64,000 nucleotides of DNA from Dermacentor variabilis (GCF_050947875.1 NC_134569.1:188224067-188288066); one strand, 5' to 3'; shown: positions 44,436 through 57,434, counted from the stretch's first letter. Notes: a model not told the origin generated them from the sequence alone. Numbers and translations are program-made.

Positions 44436-45495
44436 TCTACTTTCCTTCCTAAGGACCGCTATATTGTGAGGCCTTTTATCCCTGCTCATCTAGCTTCCCT
44501 TAAGGGGCTAGTTCGTGGAGTCGACGCGAGTCTGTGTGCTTCCGAGGTCCTGCAGATGTTATCCCCGGCAGGTGCCGTCTCCGTCTACCGATGTTCCCGC
44601 GTTTGTGAGAATCAAAGACCCCCCCCAGAGTCGGTTATTGTCACCTTTGCAGGCACAAATAGGCCGTCAGAGATCAAGGCGTGGCCATTAATATACAGGG
44701 TGGAAGCAATTTCTCCCCGCCCTGTGCAATGCGTTCAGTGTTGGCGATATGGCCACAGTATTAAGGGATGTCGATCAGAGCTTCGGTGCCGCATTTGCGG
44801 AGAAGGCCACGATGGAAAAACGTGTTCCTCTCAGAGCGAACGATGCTGTTTGTGTGAAGGTTCCCACCCCGCGGACTGCGCGCAATGCCCTGCAAGATAC
44901 CAAGAGCTCGAAATTCTACAAATTATAGAACGGAAATGGTATTCGTGTCGTGAAGCTCGTGCACTCTCATTAGAGAAATCATGTGGCTATGCTGAAGCTG
45001 CTGCTCGTCACTCCAAAGCAATGGATGCATCTCTTGGTGATGTTGTAGCTGCTGGCGATGGCAAAAGCCCTTGACAGTTTATTTACGAACCTTTCACAGA
45101 CCGTTGGACAAGTTCTCACCTCTCAGTTGTCGCAACTTTTGCATGTTACTGCGCGTTCAAGTGTTGCTTCTGAAATCACAGTCTCTGATGAGAACCTAGA
45201 GAAACACGTATCGGCAGAGGCCTCGCCTCGCAGTACTGATGCCTCCGAAGCTCCCGCAACTCATGTAGAACATGAGGGCTTTCACAGTCACGAATACGGT
45301 TCAAATGCCATGGAGAACATGGATTTGGATGCTAGAACTTGTAAACGTCGTGCTTCTCCATATTGCCCGAGAACTACTACCCTCCACAAACTAAAAGCTA
45401 AAAAGAGTGAAAATAAGAGGTTATCAAAGGATGATTTCCTAAAGGATAACACTTTACAGAGGGCAGTTAATACTGCCGGAATATCGTCAACATAG
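44436..45495 (+). mobile_element. LINE ORF1: gag-like protein with three zinc knuckles
   Basis: A frame open across 44466-45074 shifts by one base into 45058-45495. It carries three consecutive knuckles near residues 88-140: CVQCWRYGHSIKGC, CRICGEGHDGKTC and CCLCEGSHPADC. ORF1 proteins with this triple array bind the element's RNA in I/Jockey-type LINEs. The amino end is truncated. ORF2 begins within six bases of the ORF1 stop, as in coupled translation. Confidence 0.88.
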
Positions 45496-45500
45496 GAAGC

Positions 45501-48500
45501 TTGAAAGTGCTGCAGTGGAACTGTCATTCTATTTTTGCTGCAGCCGCTGATCTCTTATATCTCCGTGAAGATCTTTCTCCTGATTTGATTATTCTGCAAG
45601 AAACTTGGTTATCCGCAGAAAAGAGTTATCATTTAAAGAATTATCGCAGTTTTCGTCTAGATCGTCCTTCTCGTAGCGGAAGATTAGCATTTTTCATCTA
45701 AACAAAAATTTGTCTTAGAGCTAAAATTAGTCACCAGTCATTCTCCACTGAAAGTGAGATTCTAGCATTGGATGTAACGCTTCCTGGGTGCGCCCCATTT
45801 TCGATAATCAATGTTTACTTCCCTACAGGAGTCCGCAATACAGGCTATCTTGATGCCGCGGTTGCAGCATGCAGAAAGGATATAATCATAGCTGGTGATT
45901 TTAATTCTCACCACGTATCATGGGGTTATCGGTCCGTCTCTTGTGGTAAACGATTGTTAGATTGGGTTTGGTCAAATAACCTTAATTGTGTATATTCGAG
46001 AACCCCAACTTATGTATCCGGCAAATCGCGTTCGGTGTTAGACCGAACTTTTTCCAGTTCGGGCTGTGTAATTTCCTCCTGGTCTGCTATTACCTCGGCC
46101 ACAAATAGTGACCATCTTCCAATAACTTTTGAAATAACGCGCCCAGTTAATTAGGTTGAAAAGCATGTCCGCACCTATGTTAACTATGGTAAATTTCAAG
46201 TTTCACTGCGATCAGCTTTAGAAAAACAGGTTGGCCTAAATGATGAAGTTCAGGCAGTTAATTTGTGTCAAGTGCTAAGTGACAGTTATAAAAAATGCAA
46301 GTTCAGTATGCAGTCAACTAAAGGTGGTACTTATTCACCATGGTGGAATCCGGACTGTGCACGCGAATATAGAAGAAAGGCAGCCTGGAGAAAGTTGCTG
46401 TGTAATCAATGTCCACGTAATAGGAATGACTATAAGTTTTTGCAGCTACATTCAGGCAAACAGTTGACAAAGCGAAAGAAAATTATAACACAACACATTA
46501 CAGGTACCTATCGCAGTCTAGTAATAAAAAAGCCCTATTTCGGTTTCTTCGGTCTAAAAAGATTGTTTCAGCCCCAATAAATGTAGAGTCTGTTAGCTTA
46601 ACTTGCACTGAATTACTGCACTCACTGGAGGATATTGCAAAAGGCTTAGAGCGTCGATTCACGTCACTTCGCCCCTATCATATACCGGCACCCGAGCCAG
46701 CTAATGAGTACATAACAGTCACATTAGAAGAATTAATGAGAGAGGTAAAGATGCTGCCAGCTTCAGCCCCAGTTCCTGATGGCATAACTACAACAATGAT
46801 AAAATTATTATTCGAATCGTCTCCCCAGCATTTGCTTAATTTTATCAATTACTCGATTAAATATGCATAGGTTCACCCAGATTGGAAGGTTGCCAAAATA
46901 ATTCCACTACTCAAAAAGCCAGGCGATGGATATACAAATGGACAACATTAGACCTATTTCTCTGACCTCAAATCTTGTAAAGTTAATCGAGAGAGTTCTG
47001 TATGCTGCGTATGTTGTGTTCTGTATGTTGTTGCGTATGTTAGTTCTGTATGTTGTGTTCTGTTGTGACGGCGTATGACAATGTCGACCACATACTTTAA
47101 TCAACAGACTCAATAGTGTGAATCTTCCACAGTATATAATTGCATGGATTCAAAATTTTCTAAGCGGACGAACATTTCATTGCTATCAAAACGGTGTTTC
47201 CTCTAAAAGTTACAAATAGACAAGGGGCGCTCCTCAAGGTGCAGTACTTTCCCCAGTATTATTCAATATTTTACTAAATAATAAATAAATAAATCGCATC
47301 CCGACACATCATGACGTACAGGTATACGTATACGCTGATGATATCGCATTTTTCACGGTATCGAATGATATACATAGCCTATATAAAACTTTGCAGTCGT
47401 ATTTGAATCAGATTGAAAGTTGGCTAAAAGGAATACGAATGTCGCTAAATGTCAACAAAAGTGCAATCATTGTCTTTCCCTTAACTTTTCCTATCCGAAT
47501 AACACTGTCGTATGGCCAGGAGATTATTCCGCAGGTACATTCTTTAAAATATATGGGAATGATTTACACCGAAAAGCTTAATTGGCAGACACATAGAATA
47601 CAAGAATACAGCGCATCTAAAGGAGCACGCGCTGTTGGTTTATTACGAAAAGTCTGCAGCAGTCGTTTTGGAATGCGTAGGGAGACCTTGCTGATGATTT
47701 ATTGTATGTATGTGCGCCCCATTCTAGAGTTTGGATGCGTGTTATTTTCAGGAGGTCCTACGTATAAGTTACGTCCTCTAGTTCTTTTAGAACGCGAATC
47801 ACTACGTCTGTGTCTCGGCCTTCCAAAATTTGTAGCCAATAATATTTTATATCATGAAACTCACCTGCCTTCTCTTCAAACTCGATTTCGTATACTGACA
47901 GTGCAAACATTTCTAAACATCTATCCTTCTCCCCAGAGACGCTCCTACTATATTTTTATTCGAGAACCAACTGCATTCTTTGAGAATCAATGGTCCAGAC
48001 TGCATTGTCCCCAGGTAGTTTTTGTGCAGAAGCTATTAGATCCATTACAAATATCAATCCGCGATGTGGCTTTTCAAAATTTACCTACTTCGACAGTAAG
48101 TGTTGAATTTGGCGATATATTTCCCAATAACGCTAAGCTCCTACCTATTCGATACCTAAAAGGTTTATTAGATGACCACCTTGAAAGCCTCCAAATAAAT
48201 GCAGTAATAGCCACAGATGCTTCTGTCAGTGAAGAGAAGGCCGCAGTGGGCATTTTTTCGACATCATTAAATTGGTCTTTCTCTCTTCGACTACCTGATT
48301 TTACGCCAATATTTCAAGCAGAGTTATTGGCGATCATCCTAGCTCTACGGAAACTTGCCACACCTATTTCTTCAGCCGTAATCTTAACCGATTCCTTATC
48401 TGTTTGCTCCTCTTTATCTGTGCCAAATTCAATTATCATTCTCCGAGAATTTCATTCGTTCATTCCCCAACATTTACGCCTCATCCAACTGGTATGGGTG

Positions 48501-48640
48501 CCAGGGCACGTGGGGCTCACTTTAAACGAGTCAGCAGACGCACTAGCAGCGGCATCACTTAAAGGCCCGGTACTGAGGATCCTAAAACCTTCGGCATACG
48601 TCACTTCTGCAAGATTAAAAAATTTTTCCATTGAAGAACA
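45501..48640 (+). mobile_element. LINE ORF2 (EN-RT-RNase H), decayed; interrupted at 48640
   Basis: The endonuclease begins KVLQWNCHSI and has LQETWLS, IIAGDFNSHHVSWGY and SDHLPITFE. A stop interrupts it near 45700. RT remains include ISLTSNLVKLIERVL, AYDNVDH, TRGAPQGAVLSPVLFNI and YADD (47331-47342), spread over several frames. The 419-codon frame from 47391 carries the thumb and an RNase H with ATDASVSEEKAAVG, EAELLAIILAL-like, LTDSLSV and WVPGHVGLTLNESADALAAA. It breaks at 48640 and resumes at 52295 as AKSCVLDNADFQHLRFPW. Inactive. Confidence 0.9.
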
Positions 48641-51600
48641 CCCAATTTAGGATTTGGCAGTGGAACTGCAGGGGACTCAGCCATAAAAGATGCACCCTGC
48701 AGCAGTTTGTTCGCACTCACAAAGAAAAGCCACATGTTATATTATTGCAAGAAACAATGACTGATCAGATTTCACTCCAGGGATACAAAGCTCTTGCTCT
48801 CCGTGGGGACGGCAGAGGAATCTGCACATTAAGCAGCAGCAAGTTCACTTTCGTCGCACACGATCTAGGGGTCCGGCCTAGCAAGACGGAGACCTCCCTA
48901 GTAGAAGTCATCCCAAGCCAATCCAACACCTCTAGCATTTTTATATTTAACGTATATAGCAGCCCGAGCGATCACAGACAACGTTTCAAAACCATCATCA
49001 CTAGGGCAACGAAACTCGCCCGAAACTCTCCACTGGTTCTGGCCGGCGATTTCAACGCCCCCTTTCACGCGTGGAACTACACGCACGACACGGTCAAGGG
49101 CAGAAGCCTGTGGCAGGAGGCGGGAGATGCGGGACTCACTCTATTGACGGACGCAGCCTTTCCCACCAGACGGGGCACCTCCTCGACCAGGGACTCTGTC
49201 CCGGATCTCGCCTTTGTTAAAAACGCTGGCTCAGCAATGTGGTCGCATCTGCTCATAGACCTCGGTAGTGATCATTACATCACGGTCACCAGCTTACAAG
49301 TGGAGCAGAAAAGAAAGAAGGCGTTCTCGGTGCCCGACTGGGCCAAATTCCGTGAGATTCGCAAGGCCCGCGCCGCCCTTGGAAAAAAGCCGGAGAGTCT
49401 CGTCCAGTGGTGCGCACTAATTGTGCAAGATGTCTCCTCCACAACCAAAACCATAGAGACGGATCTACAGACAGACAAAATGGATAGGAGGCTCGCGCAC
49501 CTTCTCGAGGCTAAGCAATCACTTCTCGAGAGGTGGAAAAGCCAACGCTTGAATCGCAAGCTCAGAAAAAAGATAGCCGAGATCAACAAGCAGATCGACG
49601 AGCACTGCCAAGCCCTGTCTAGGCAGCAATGGGACGAAATTTGCAATTCAATCGACGGGCAGATGCGCACGGGAGGGAAGTGGAATCTTCTCAAACACTT
49701 GCTCGACGACTCCGGCACCAAGTCAAACCAGAGAAGTGTCCTCGCTAAAGCGCTCCACGAAGCCAAGAAGTCGTCTTCGGAACAGGACATGCTGGAGATG
49801 CTGGCTAAGAAGTACCTGCCGCTCAAAACTGTGGCCGATGAGGCGGCATACCCAGTATACAAAGGGAAGCCGAACTCCGCGCTGGATGAACCTTTCAAAA
49901 TCAGTGAAATCCGCCGCGCCCTACACGACCTCAACGGTAGGTCAGCACCCGGCCCGGATCACATTAACAACAAGGCTCTCAGAAACCTAGAGGACGCATC
50001 GATCGAGTTTCTTACAGATGAGATAAATCGGATTTGGGAGGAGGGAATTGTACCGGAAGAATGGAAGTTGGCGAAGGTCATACTAATCCCAAAGCCCGGT
50101 AAACCGCCGAGCCTGGACAACCTCCGGCCAATCTCACTGACGTCATGTGTAGGGAAGGTGGCAGAGCACGCCATCCATAACAGAATTGCCGAGTATATCG
50201 AGACCAACGACCTTTTCCCTCACAACATGATAGGTTTCAGGCCAGGCCTCTCCACCCAGGACGCCATGAAGCTTATCAAGATCCAAATCCTGGAACGCTG
50301 CACTCGGGACACGAGAGCCATCCTTGGTTTGGACCTGGAGAAGGCCTTTGATAACATCCGTCACGAGTTCGTTCTCGACGCCATCTCCAAACTCGACCTG
50401 GGCTCGTCCTTCCATGCCTTCGTCAGGTCTTTCTTGAACAAACGATGCGCCATCCTCAAGGCTGGAGATTTGGAATCGGAGAAAATGGAGCTGAGCAGAA
50501 GAGGCACACCCCAGGGGTCAGTCATCTCACCACTCCTCTTCAACATCGCAATGGTCGACCTCTCAAGGTATCTGGACAAGGTCCAGGGCATCGGTCACAC
50601 GATCTACGCGGACGACATCACTGTCTGGTGCGCGGGTGGCAGTGACGGACAAGTCGAAGCCGCTCTCCAAGAAGCTGTCGGCACTACAGAGCGTTTTCTA
50701 ACCGACACGGGACTCCGGTGCTCCCCAAAGAAATCGGAGCTCCTTCTCTACAGCCCAAGTAGAAAGGGCCGCAAGCCACAGAACTGGAAACCCCCCTCTG
50801 AAATTGACATTAATCTCTACACCAATTGCGGAGATCCCATTCCCAAAGTCGCGTCCATTCGATTCTTGGGAATGACACTCGAAGGCGCGGGCTCGAATAA
50901 CATCACCACTCAAAAACTAGCAAAAAAGACGGATAGCGTCATCGGTCTAATCAGGCGGGTAGCTAACCGAAGGAGAGGCCTGAGCGAAGAGAATCTGTTA
51001 AGGCTAGTCCACGCTTTCTTGTTGTGCCATTTTACGTACGTAGCGGCCATGCACGTCTGGAAGAGGGCCGAGCGAGACAAGCTAAATGCCATGATAAGGA
51101 GGGGGATCAAGAGCGCGCTCGGACTACCCAACTACACACGCACCGACCGACTCCTGCAGTTGGGTATTCATAATACCCTGGAAGAGATTGCAGAAGCACA
51201 AGAAAGGGCACAGATTCTTAGGCTCTCGGGCACCAGGGCGGGCAGACGACTCCTAACTGAGATGGGCGTCCCCCCGGCCACTGTAGAAGATGCCTACCAG
51301 GGCCTTCCGAAAAAGCAGAAAGATAACATCATAATATCGCCCGCCCCGCGCAATATGCATCCCCAGCGCAACGTAGAAAGAAGGAAGGCCAGAGCGGTAG
51401 CGCTCCTACGCCGCGCAACAGAACCCCCTGGCGGCAGCTGCTTCGTTGACGCGGCCCAGTATGCAAACAGCAACAATTTCACGGTAGTTTCAATCAACCA
51501 CAGAGGTTCGACCGTCAACGCCGCTTCGGTACGAAGCACGTCGTCGCATGCGGCCGAGCAAGTGGCCATTGCCTTGGCCCTCCTGGACGACGGACATGCC

Positions 51601-52280
51601 AATATCTTTAGCGACTCCAGGGCAGCCATCCGCGCCTTCAGCGTTGGCGCCGTATGTAAGGAAGCCTGTCGCATCCTCGAAGGCAAAAGCATCGCGACCC
51701 ACACTCTCACGTGGTTCCCCACTCACATGGGATCCATCATGGGAGGCCCAACAAACCTCAACGAGCTGGCCCACTCCAAGGCGCGAGGTCTCGCTTTCCG
51801 CGACCACGGAGAACTCCAACACCGGCCCGCAGTGGTGGCGAACAGAGATCAACCGACCACATACAACGAAATTGCGCAGCACTTTTATCTCGGCAGGAGA
51901 GACTTTCCCCTTCCACACAAGAACTTAAATAGAGCGCAGGCATTGACCCTAAGATTATTGCAAACAGGTTCATATCCCAACCCGGCTTTATTCCACAAAA
52001 TTTATCCCGACACCTATGTCACTAGTTCTTGCAGGCACTGCAATGACATCGCTAGCCTAGACCATATGCTCTGGCGTTGCCCCTCGTTACGAGGCACGGA
52101 ACAAATCAATGAGGACAAGTGGCTCTCCGCTATCAAGAGCCCCGATGCCGGGGCGCAACTATGGGCTGTCCAGAGGGCCCACGATGCGGCGGTCGGGCAA
52201 GGCCTGACTGTCCCAACGTGGGAGCGGCCCGCAGCGCGCTGAGTCGCGTACCTCAGGACCTTATTAAAGTTTTGCATCCA
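48641..52280 (+). mobile_element. Young I-like LINE with fully open ORF2 (~1,200 codons)
   Basis: Numbering from 48631, the endonuclease (about residues 7-235) has WQWNCRGL, LLQETM, LAGDFNAPFHAW and SDHY. The RT (about 450-760) has LRPISLTSCVGKVAEH, GLDLEKAFDNIRHEF (~567), GTPQGSVISPLLFNIA and YADD (659). The RNase H (about 935-1055) has FVDAAQ, AEQVAIALAL, FSDSRAAIRA and WFPTHMG. The C-terminal zinc motif is CRHCNDIASLDHMLWRC (~1134). All key acidic residues are present and no stop occurs before 52240. It is flanked by perfect 14-base duplications TCCATTGAAGAACA (48627-48640 and 52281-52294). Its 3' end has ATTAAA and a CATC tail. The first codons of the open frame belong to the host sequence: the element is truncated just before ORF2 and lacks its own ORF1 and start. 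Confidence 0.95.
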
Positions 52281-52294
52281 TCCATTGAAGAACA

Positions 52295-52351
52295 TGCGAA
52301 ATCATGTGTATTAGATAATGCCGATTTTCAGCACCTTAGATTTCCTTGGCA
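52295..52351 (+). mobile_element. Resumption of the 44.4-48.6 kb LINE ORF2
   Basis: Directly after the second target-site copy the older LINE frame continues: SIEEH then AKSCVLDNADFQHLRFPW. It ends abruptly at 52351, where the minus-strand Gypsy gag begins. Confidence 0.8.
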
Positions 52352-53504
52352 CAGCGGATGGAGAGGAAGCAGGGTATCTTAAGGATTCCGCGTAGGTCGC
52401 ACGGCGGTATTCAGAAGGTCGTGCCATAGCATGATCAGGTGGCAAGTTATCACGGAGGGCATGGTGCAGCTCGTCCTTGATGACGCTTGTAAGGGAGCTT
52501 ACCGTAGGGTGCGGTGTTGGTGTGACGCCGGCCTTTTGTAACTCTTCACGCACTACAGAGCGGGTGAGCTCTCTCAGACAGTCACTGTTGCTTCCGATGG
52601 TCGTGAAAATATCAGCAGCAGACATGCTGTTCACTTGCTGCTCATACTGGTTGGACCGATGCAGGAGCATCTTGGTCACGGCCTCGGCCAAGAACTCCGC
52701 GATCGTCTTCGGAGGGCTTCGCACGAGACCGGCAAAGAGCTTCTCCTTGACCGCGCGCATCAGATGGCGTAACTTCTCCTCCGTCATTCCTGGTTCAGCT
52801 CGTCTGAAGAGGCGCGTCATGTCTTCAATGCGCGTGGTTACAGTTTCGTTTGGCAACTGGACACGGGCCTAAATCGCTCGTTCCGCTCGTTCGTGTCGAT
52901 CAGCATTGGTGTAGATCTCAAGCAAATGACGGCAAAGTTCGGGCCACGACGTCAGTTGTTCGTCACGGTTCCGAAACCATGTACGCGCGTAGTCATCTAG
53001 GTAGAAGTAGACGTGTCTCAGTTTTGCCGCGTCGTTCCAATGGTTCAAGGCAGCCACGCGCTCGAAGTCAGCCATCCAGTCTTCCACGTCTTCGAACACT
53101 GCGCCATGGAACGTCGTCGGAACCCGTGGGCTCTCGAGTGTATACCATTTGAACATCGTGCTCTCCATACAGGTTGGGGCGGGCAGAGTGGAAGCGCTGG
53201 CCATACCGGCTGAAGTGGTGAGCGTAGCGTCGACGTCTTCCGGGGCTAGTCCCCTGATCCTGCGGCTGGCCCGATGCACGGAAGTGTCGACTGGTACTGG
53301 ATTCGTTGTGTGCACCCTTGGACCCGTGATGGCTGCCCAGCACCTCCACCAGTTTTTCACGAGCCTTGAAAATATTCTTGGGGTATTAATAAACCGGAAA
53401 GTAGCGGGCTCTTGGAAAGCGCATCCGTCGGGGCTGGTTCGTGAGCAGTGAAGGCGCGCGGTCTTTGTTCTTTTGTGCTCGACCCACTCTCTCCCGCGAC
53501 CCAC
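52352..53504 (-). mobile_element. Ty3/Gypsy-like retrotransposon gag remnant
   Basis: Minus-strand frames 52869-53504 and 52311-52856 are one gag split by a TAG (52871-52869). The core reads DVEDWMADFERVAALNHWND, YFYLDDYARTWFRN, LTSWPELCRHLLEIY and MTRLFRRAEPGMTEEKLRHL. This is the retrotransposon gag (capsid-like) pattern. No protease, RT or LTR was found next to it. The 3' end is cut at the LINE junction. Confidence 0.85.
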
Positions 53505-55716
53505 TACCTACATGTGGCAATACGTCACTTTTTTGTGGGTTTATATGTCTCGCAAATGAACGGCGATGCCAGTCTTCATTGAATGTTTTGTATTCATGAA
53601 TTCGGTAAATTACGGCAATAACGAGGACAGAGAGCACGACTACTCAATACTGTGGTCATGTGCGCTTAAAATACAATTGGATTCCTTCATTTAGCAAAAA
53701 TATCACACATGAGTAGATAATGCCCTAGCTTACAGATTCTTGTTTGCTCTGACATAGTAAAATTAACTATTGCAGTAATATTGTCTGATCATAACTAATT
53801 GCACACTTAATTGATGGCACAGAATACATGAAAGGTTCCAATAAAATAAGACCTTCAGAATTTTCAGTGTTATGATGAAATAATGTCACACATCCAATTA
53901 CGCAACAGCTTTAAGCCATGCCATAGTTCCGAGGTTCTTATCGCTTCTAGAGACGGGGTACTTTTTTTTCCCTTCCAAGTCACCAAAGATGCCCTTACAC
54001 ACCTCTTACAAAGTAGCTGCTGTTGGTTTGTCCGTAGCATTAATGGGGGAGGAGACACTTTCTCTGATTAACCCCTCATTCAAAGTGTGTAACTGAATGC
54101 GATCAGACAATAAAGTCGCAACATTGACCTCTACTTTGGGACAGTAGCGAAGTGCCTGCATAAATGCTCAAATTACTTATACGCCACTGTTTGACAAAGA
54201 GATAGTTTCTCAGTGTATACTGAGTTGTAGTGCGTGTTTTCTCCCTGTCTACTAAGTATTACTCTATTTTAGCCTTCTCATTGCTACATCAACTAATCTG
54301 CCTAGTACTCTGCTTCAAGATAGGTTCTGTTTAAATCTTAACGCAGTCTGAGTAATAGTACTGTCATGTATTTCAATCATTTTTTTATTTTACCAGGACT
54401 AGTGAATGACAGACTGCTACATTAACCGAAACTTCGGTGGTTGGCAGCACTCCTCCCACATATACTCGTACAACGAAAGCGCTTAACCAAGCAACATAGC
54501 GAGTCACAAGATGTGGTAAAGTGACAAGGAGATCCCAGCGCAAAAAATGTAAAAGTGAGAGCGTGGGTAAATCATTCGAACAGGCATAACTGTGCACACA
54601 ACTAGTGTATGTGCAGCTATGCGACGGAGGTATACCTCACAGAGTTGCTAAAACTCCTTCCCAGCGCTACAATAAATACTTCACAGCAAATATTGTTATA
54701 GCCCTACCCAACGTAGTTCAGTTTGGTGGATCTATGATTGAATACAATGCGTAACGAGTAAATTATTTGTGAACTGACTGTTTGCGATCAACGTTCTTCT
54801 CACTTTTATGCGGTGATTGTATAACTCGGCGTCACCCCTGGCCCAAGAGGGCATTTAAGAAGACTCAAGCCTTATAAAACACAATGAATAACATGCCTAT
54901 GTGCAACTATTTTTTGCGTGAAATCAGTATTGAATACCTCGTGTCAATCGCCATATTACGGCTAATAGTGCCACGCATTTTACCAGCTATAAAAGATGCA
55001 TTCAAGGCCAATTTCTCTCAAGACTAGGGGCCATATAACGCAAAACTATTCCAATATGTTTTTATTGCAATCTCTTGACGTCAAATTTGCGCTACCGCCG
55101 GTGCAAGCATCGGGCGGTTACCTGCAAGGTTGTCTGAACAGATCAATAAAACGCTCTCCTCGTTCGTAGGAGGTCACTTCTGTTTGCTTGAAAATCGAAT
55201 AACATTGCCTACATTTAGCGGCCTGTCTTATCTAATTAGCTGACAAGAGGCGAGGAGCACGTTCAAGTGGAGAGGCATTCGATGGGGCAGAGCCACTGCA
55301 CTGAAAATCGATAACCTCATGAAGAGGGCAATCGCAGCGTCTGCGATTGGTTCGCTTTCACTTACTTGGCTTGCGGTGGCTGGTCGAAAATTGCGGCGGC
55401 ATGCAACAGAAGCTTAAGAATGACGCTAAAACGGATCCTTAGCAAAGAAGAGTTGGCAGAACGAGGTCGTAAACGTGCCGAAAGTTCTCGAAAACGTTAC
55501 GCTGCCACGTAAAAAGTTTTATTATACGCAAATAAACCGATGCTTTCCGGCAGGTGCGAGTAGCCAGTGCCTGAGCGATCGGTGGCAGCCATCTTTTATT
55601 CCTTTTGGAACGGAGCAGCGTGCGCCTATTCAGAAGAACATTTAGTTTTGTTCGGCATATTAATGCATCTTTAACGCGCACACGTCAATTTGTCGCTGCA
55701 AGTTTTTTCGCTTTTG
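53505..55716. other. AT-rich DNA without recognised genes
   Basis: No domain, tRNA or TIR was recognised. Possible gag leader sequence lies next to 53505-53640, but no LTR pair was found. Confidence 0.5.
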
Positions 55717-56010
55717 TGACGTCGCGTGACAGGCAGGTGAAGCGGGTGCAGCCCGAAAGCTTTTTACCAATAGTCGAGGGCTAATGGCGAAAAGGCGTCC
55801 AATCAGGAATAATTGTTTTTCTTTTGTTCGATCGAATCATGCATAATCAGTGTGTACACGTCATATCAGGATGAGGAGCTATCGCGGTTTTCGTGACGTC
55901 GCGTGACAGACAGGTAAAGTGGGGGTGGTCCAAAAAAGTTTTTGACCAATCGCGGAGGGCTGATTGCAAAATTGGAATAAAAAGTTTGGAATAGTTTTAA
56001 GTTATAGCGC
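55717..56010. repeat. Tandem duplication, ~175-bp spaced units
   Basis: GTGACGTCGCGTGACAGGCAG (about 55717) and GTGACGTCGCGTGACAGACAG (about 55892) start two similar segments. Both continue with a TTTTTxACCAAT...GAGGGCT block. Confidence 0.75.
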
Positions 56011-57434
56011 CCCAATGCACCTTCCTATGTACTTTGCACGTACAATTCTTATTTGCCAGCTGTGTGAAGTCTGACGATGACAGACCAAACCATCACACAG
56101 ATCAACTTATGTAAGTGAGATGAGCATGTTTTATGTGCTTCAGTCTTGAAACGTTTCTTTTTTTGTTGAAACGACTTGCGATAACGACTAAAACGTCAGC
56201 ACATAGGTGTGACCTAATACGTGCCTACTTGATGAGCAAAAGCATACAGACCCTCTGATGTGTATATACGTGTTATCTTTCACGGAGCTTACAATATCAC
56301 GGCATCCTTATTTTTTCATTACACGCTTTATTTAAATATTGCGGAACAAATATCAATAGGTAGTGTCCACATGTGTTACTCCTACAATATTTTTGTTTAA
56401 ATGTAGAAGCAAGGAAAGATACTACTTTACTTCTGCAGGCCCCATGTTCTTGCTCTTTTGATAAAGAGCTGGATGCATTCAAACCAAATTCTTACTATGA
56501 ATAGGAATCTTTATAAACGGTTGAATATAATGGAATACCTAATAGTGCTAGGTAAGAAATGAATTCTTACGGAGTGATGCATATTCGACAGTGACCACTG
56601 TCGCACCATTTCGGTTGCTGACACGGAAGTTGACGTGCTGGTCTCTGAAAACAAAAGCTCTGGAGTAATAATTGATAGGCTTTATCCAGGATGTCTTGTT
56701 CTTTAAAAAAAATACGGAGCACAGGCGTGAAGGTAAACGGGGTAGTGCAATTGTTTTTCCAACATGGTAAACTATTCATAGTACACGTGGGACAGTGCTT
56801 CTGCAAAAACCGTAGGTTAATATCACTCACTCCCTTGGAGACGGGAATGTATATTTAGTCGCTCTAAGGACCGGTCATGCCTTCGTGTGGCTTTCTACCA
56901 CCCCCGCCATCTTACCTGCACATGACGACGCAATGGTGCCATCGTGTCACTATTGGCTCCATATTTACAAACAGCACGGACATAAATAGCTCTGCGAATG
57001 CCTAGCAAAGTATCTGCAGCGGTAACAATGCTCGTGATACTTTACGTGTTTGCGTGTGGTGAAAGTTCAGAGTGGCGAAATAAAAATTCAGTTTTGTACT
57101 TCCGGTATTCGAGGCTGCTTGTCTTTTCGAGTTCTGGCACTACCTCTTAGATGACGATGCCTTAGCAATTTCTGAAAATTCCTTTAAATGCATTCAGGCC
57201 TCAAATAATGATCGACTTCCAGCAGTCACCAGAATAGACTTTCTCTGCAAAATTCAACACACTTTATAAAAATAAACCCATTCGTTATCAAAGAAAAGCG
57301 GTCTTGCATTTCACATGCGTTTGAATAGGTGGCATCGGAGTAGCGCCCGAGCTAACGCTTCCACTTAAAACAACTAGATTCTGCTTCTAGATGCTGCTTA
57401 TGTGGACCAACAAAGAGTTGTTTAATTATTATTA
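56011..57434. other. AT-rich DNA without recognised genes
   Basis: Nothing was recognised except GTACTTCCGGTATTCGAGG near 57096, an ETS-type promoter word. Confidence 0.45.

Noticed and set aside
48631..48640. TTG at 48631 as a genuine ORF2 start
   Set aside because: These bases belong to the duplicated target site of the older LINE, so the codon is accidental.
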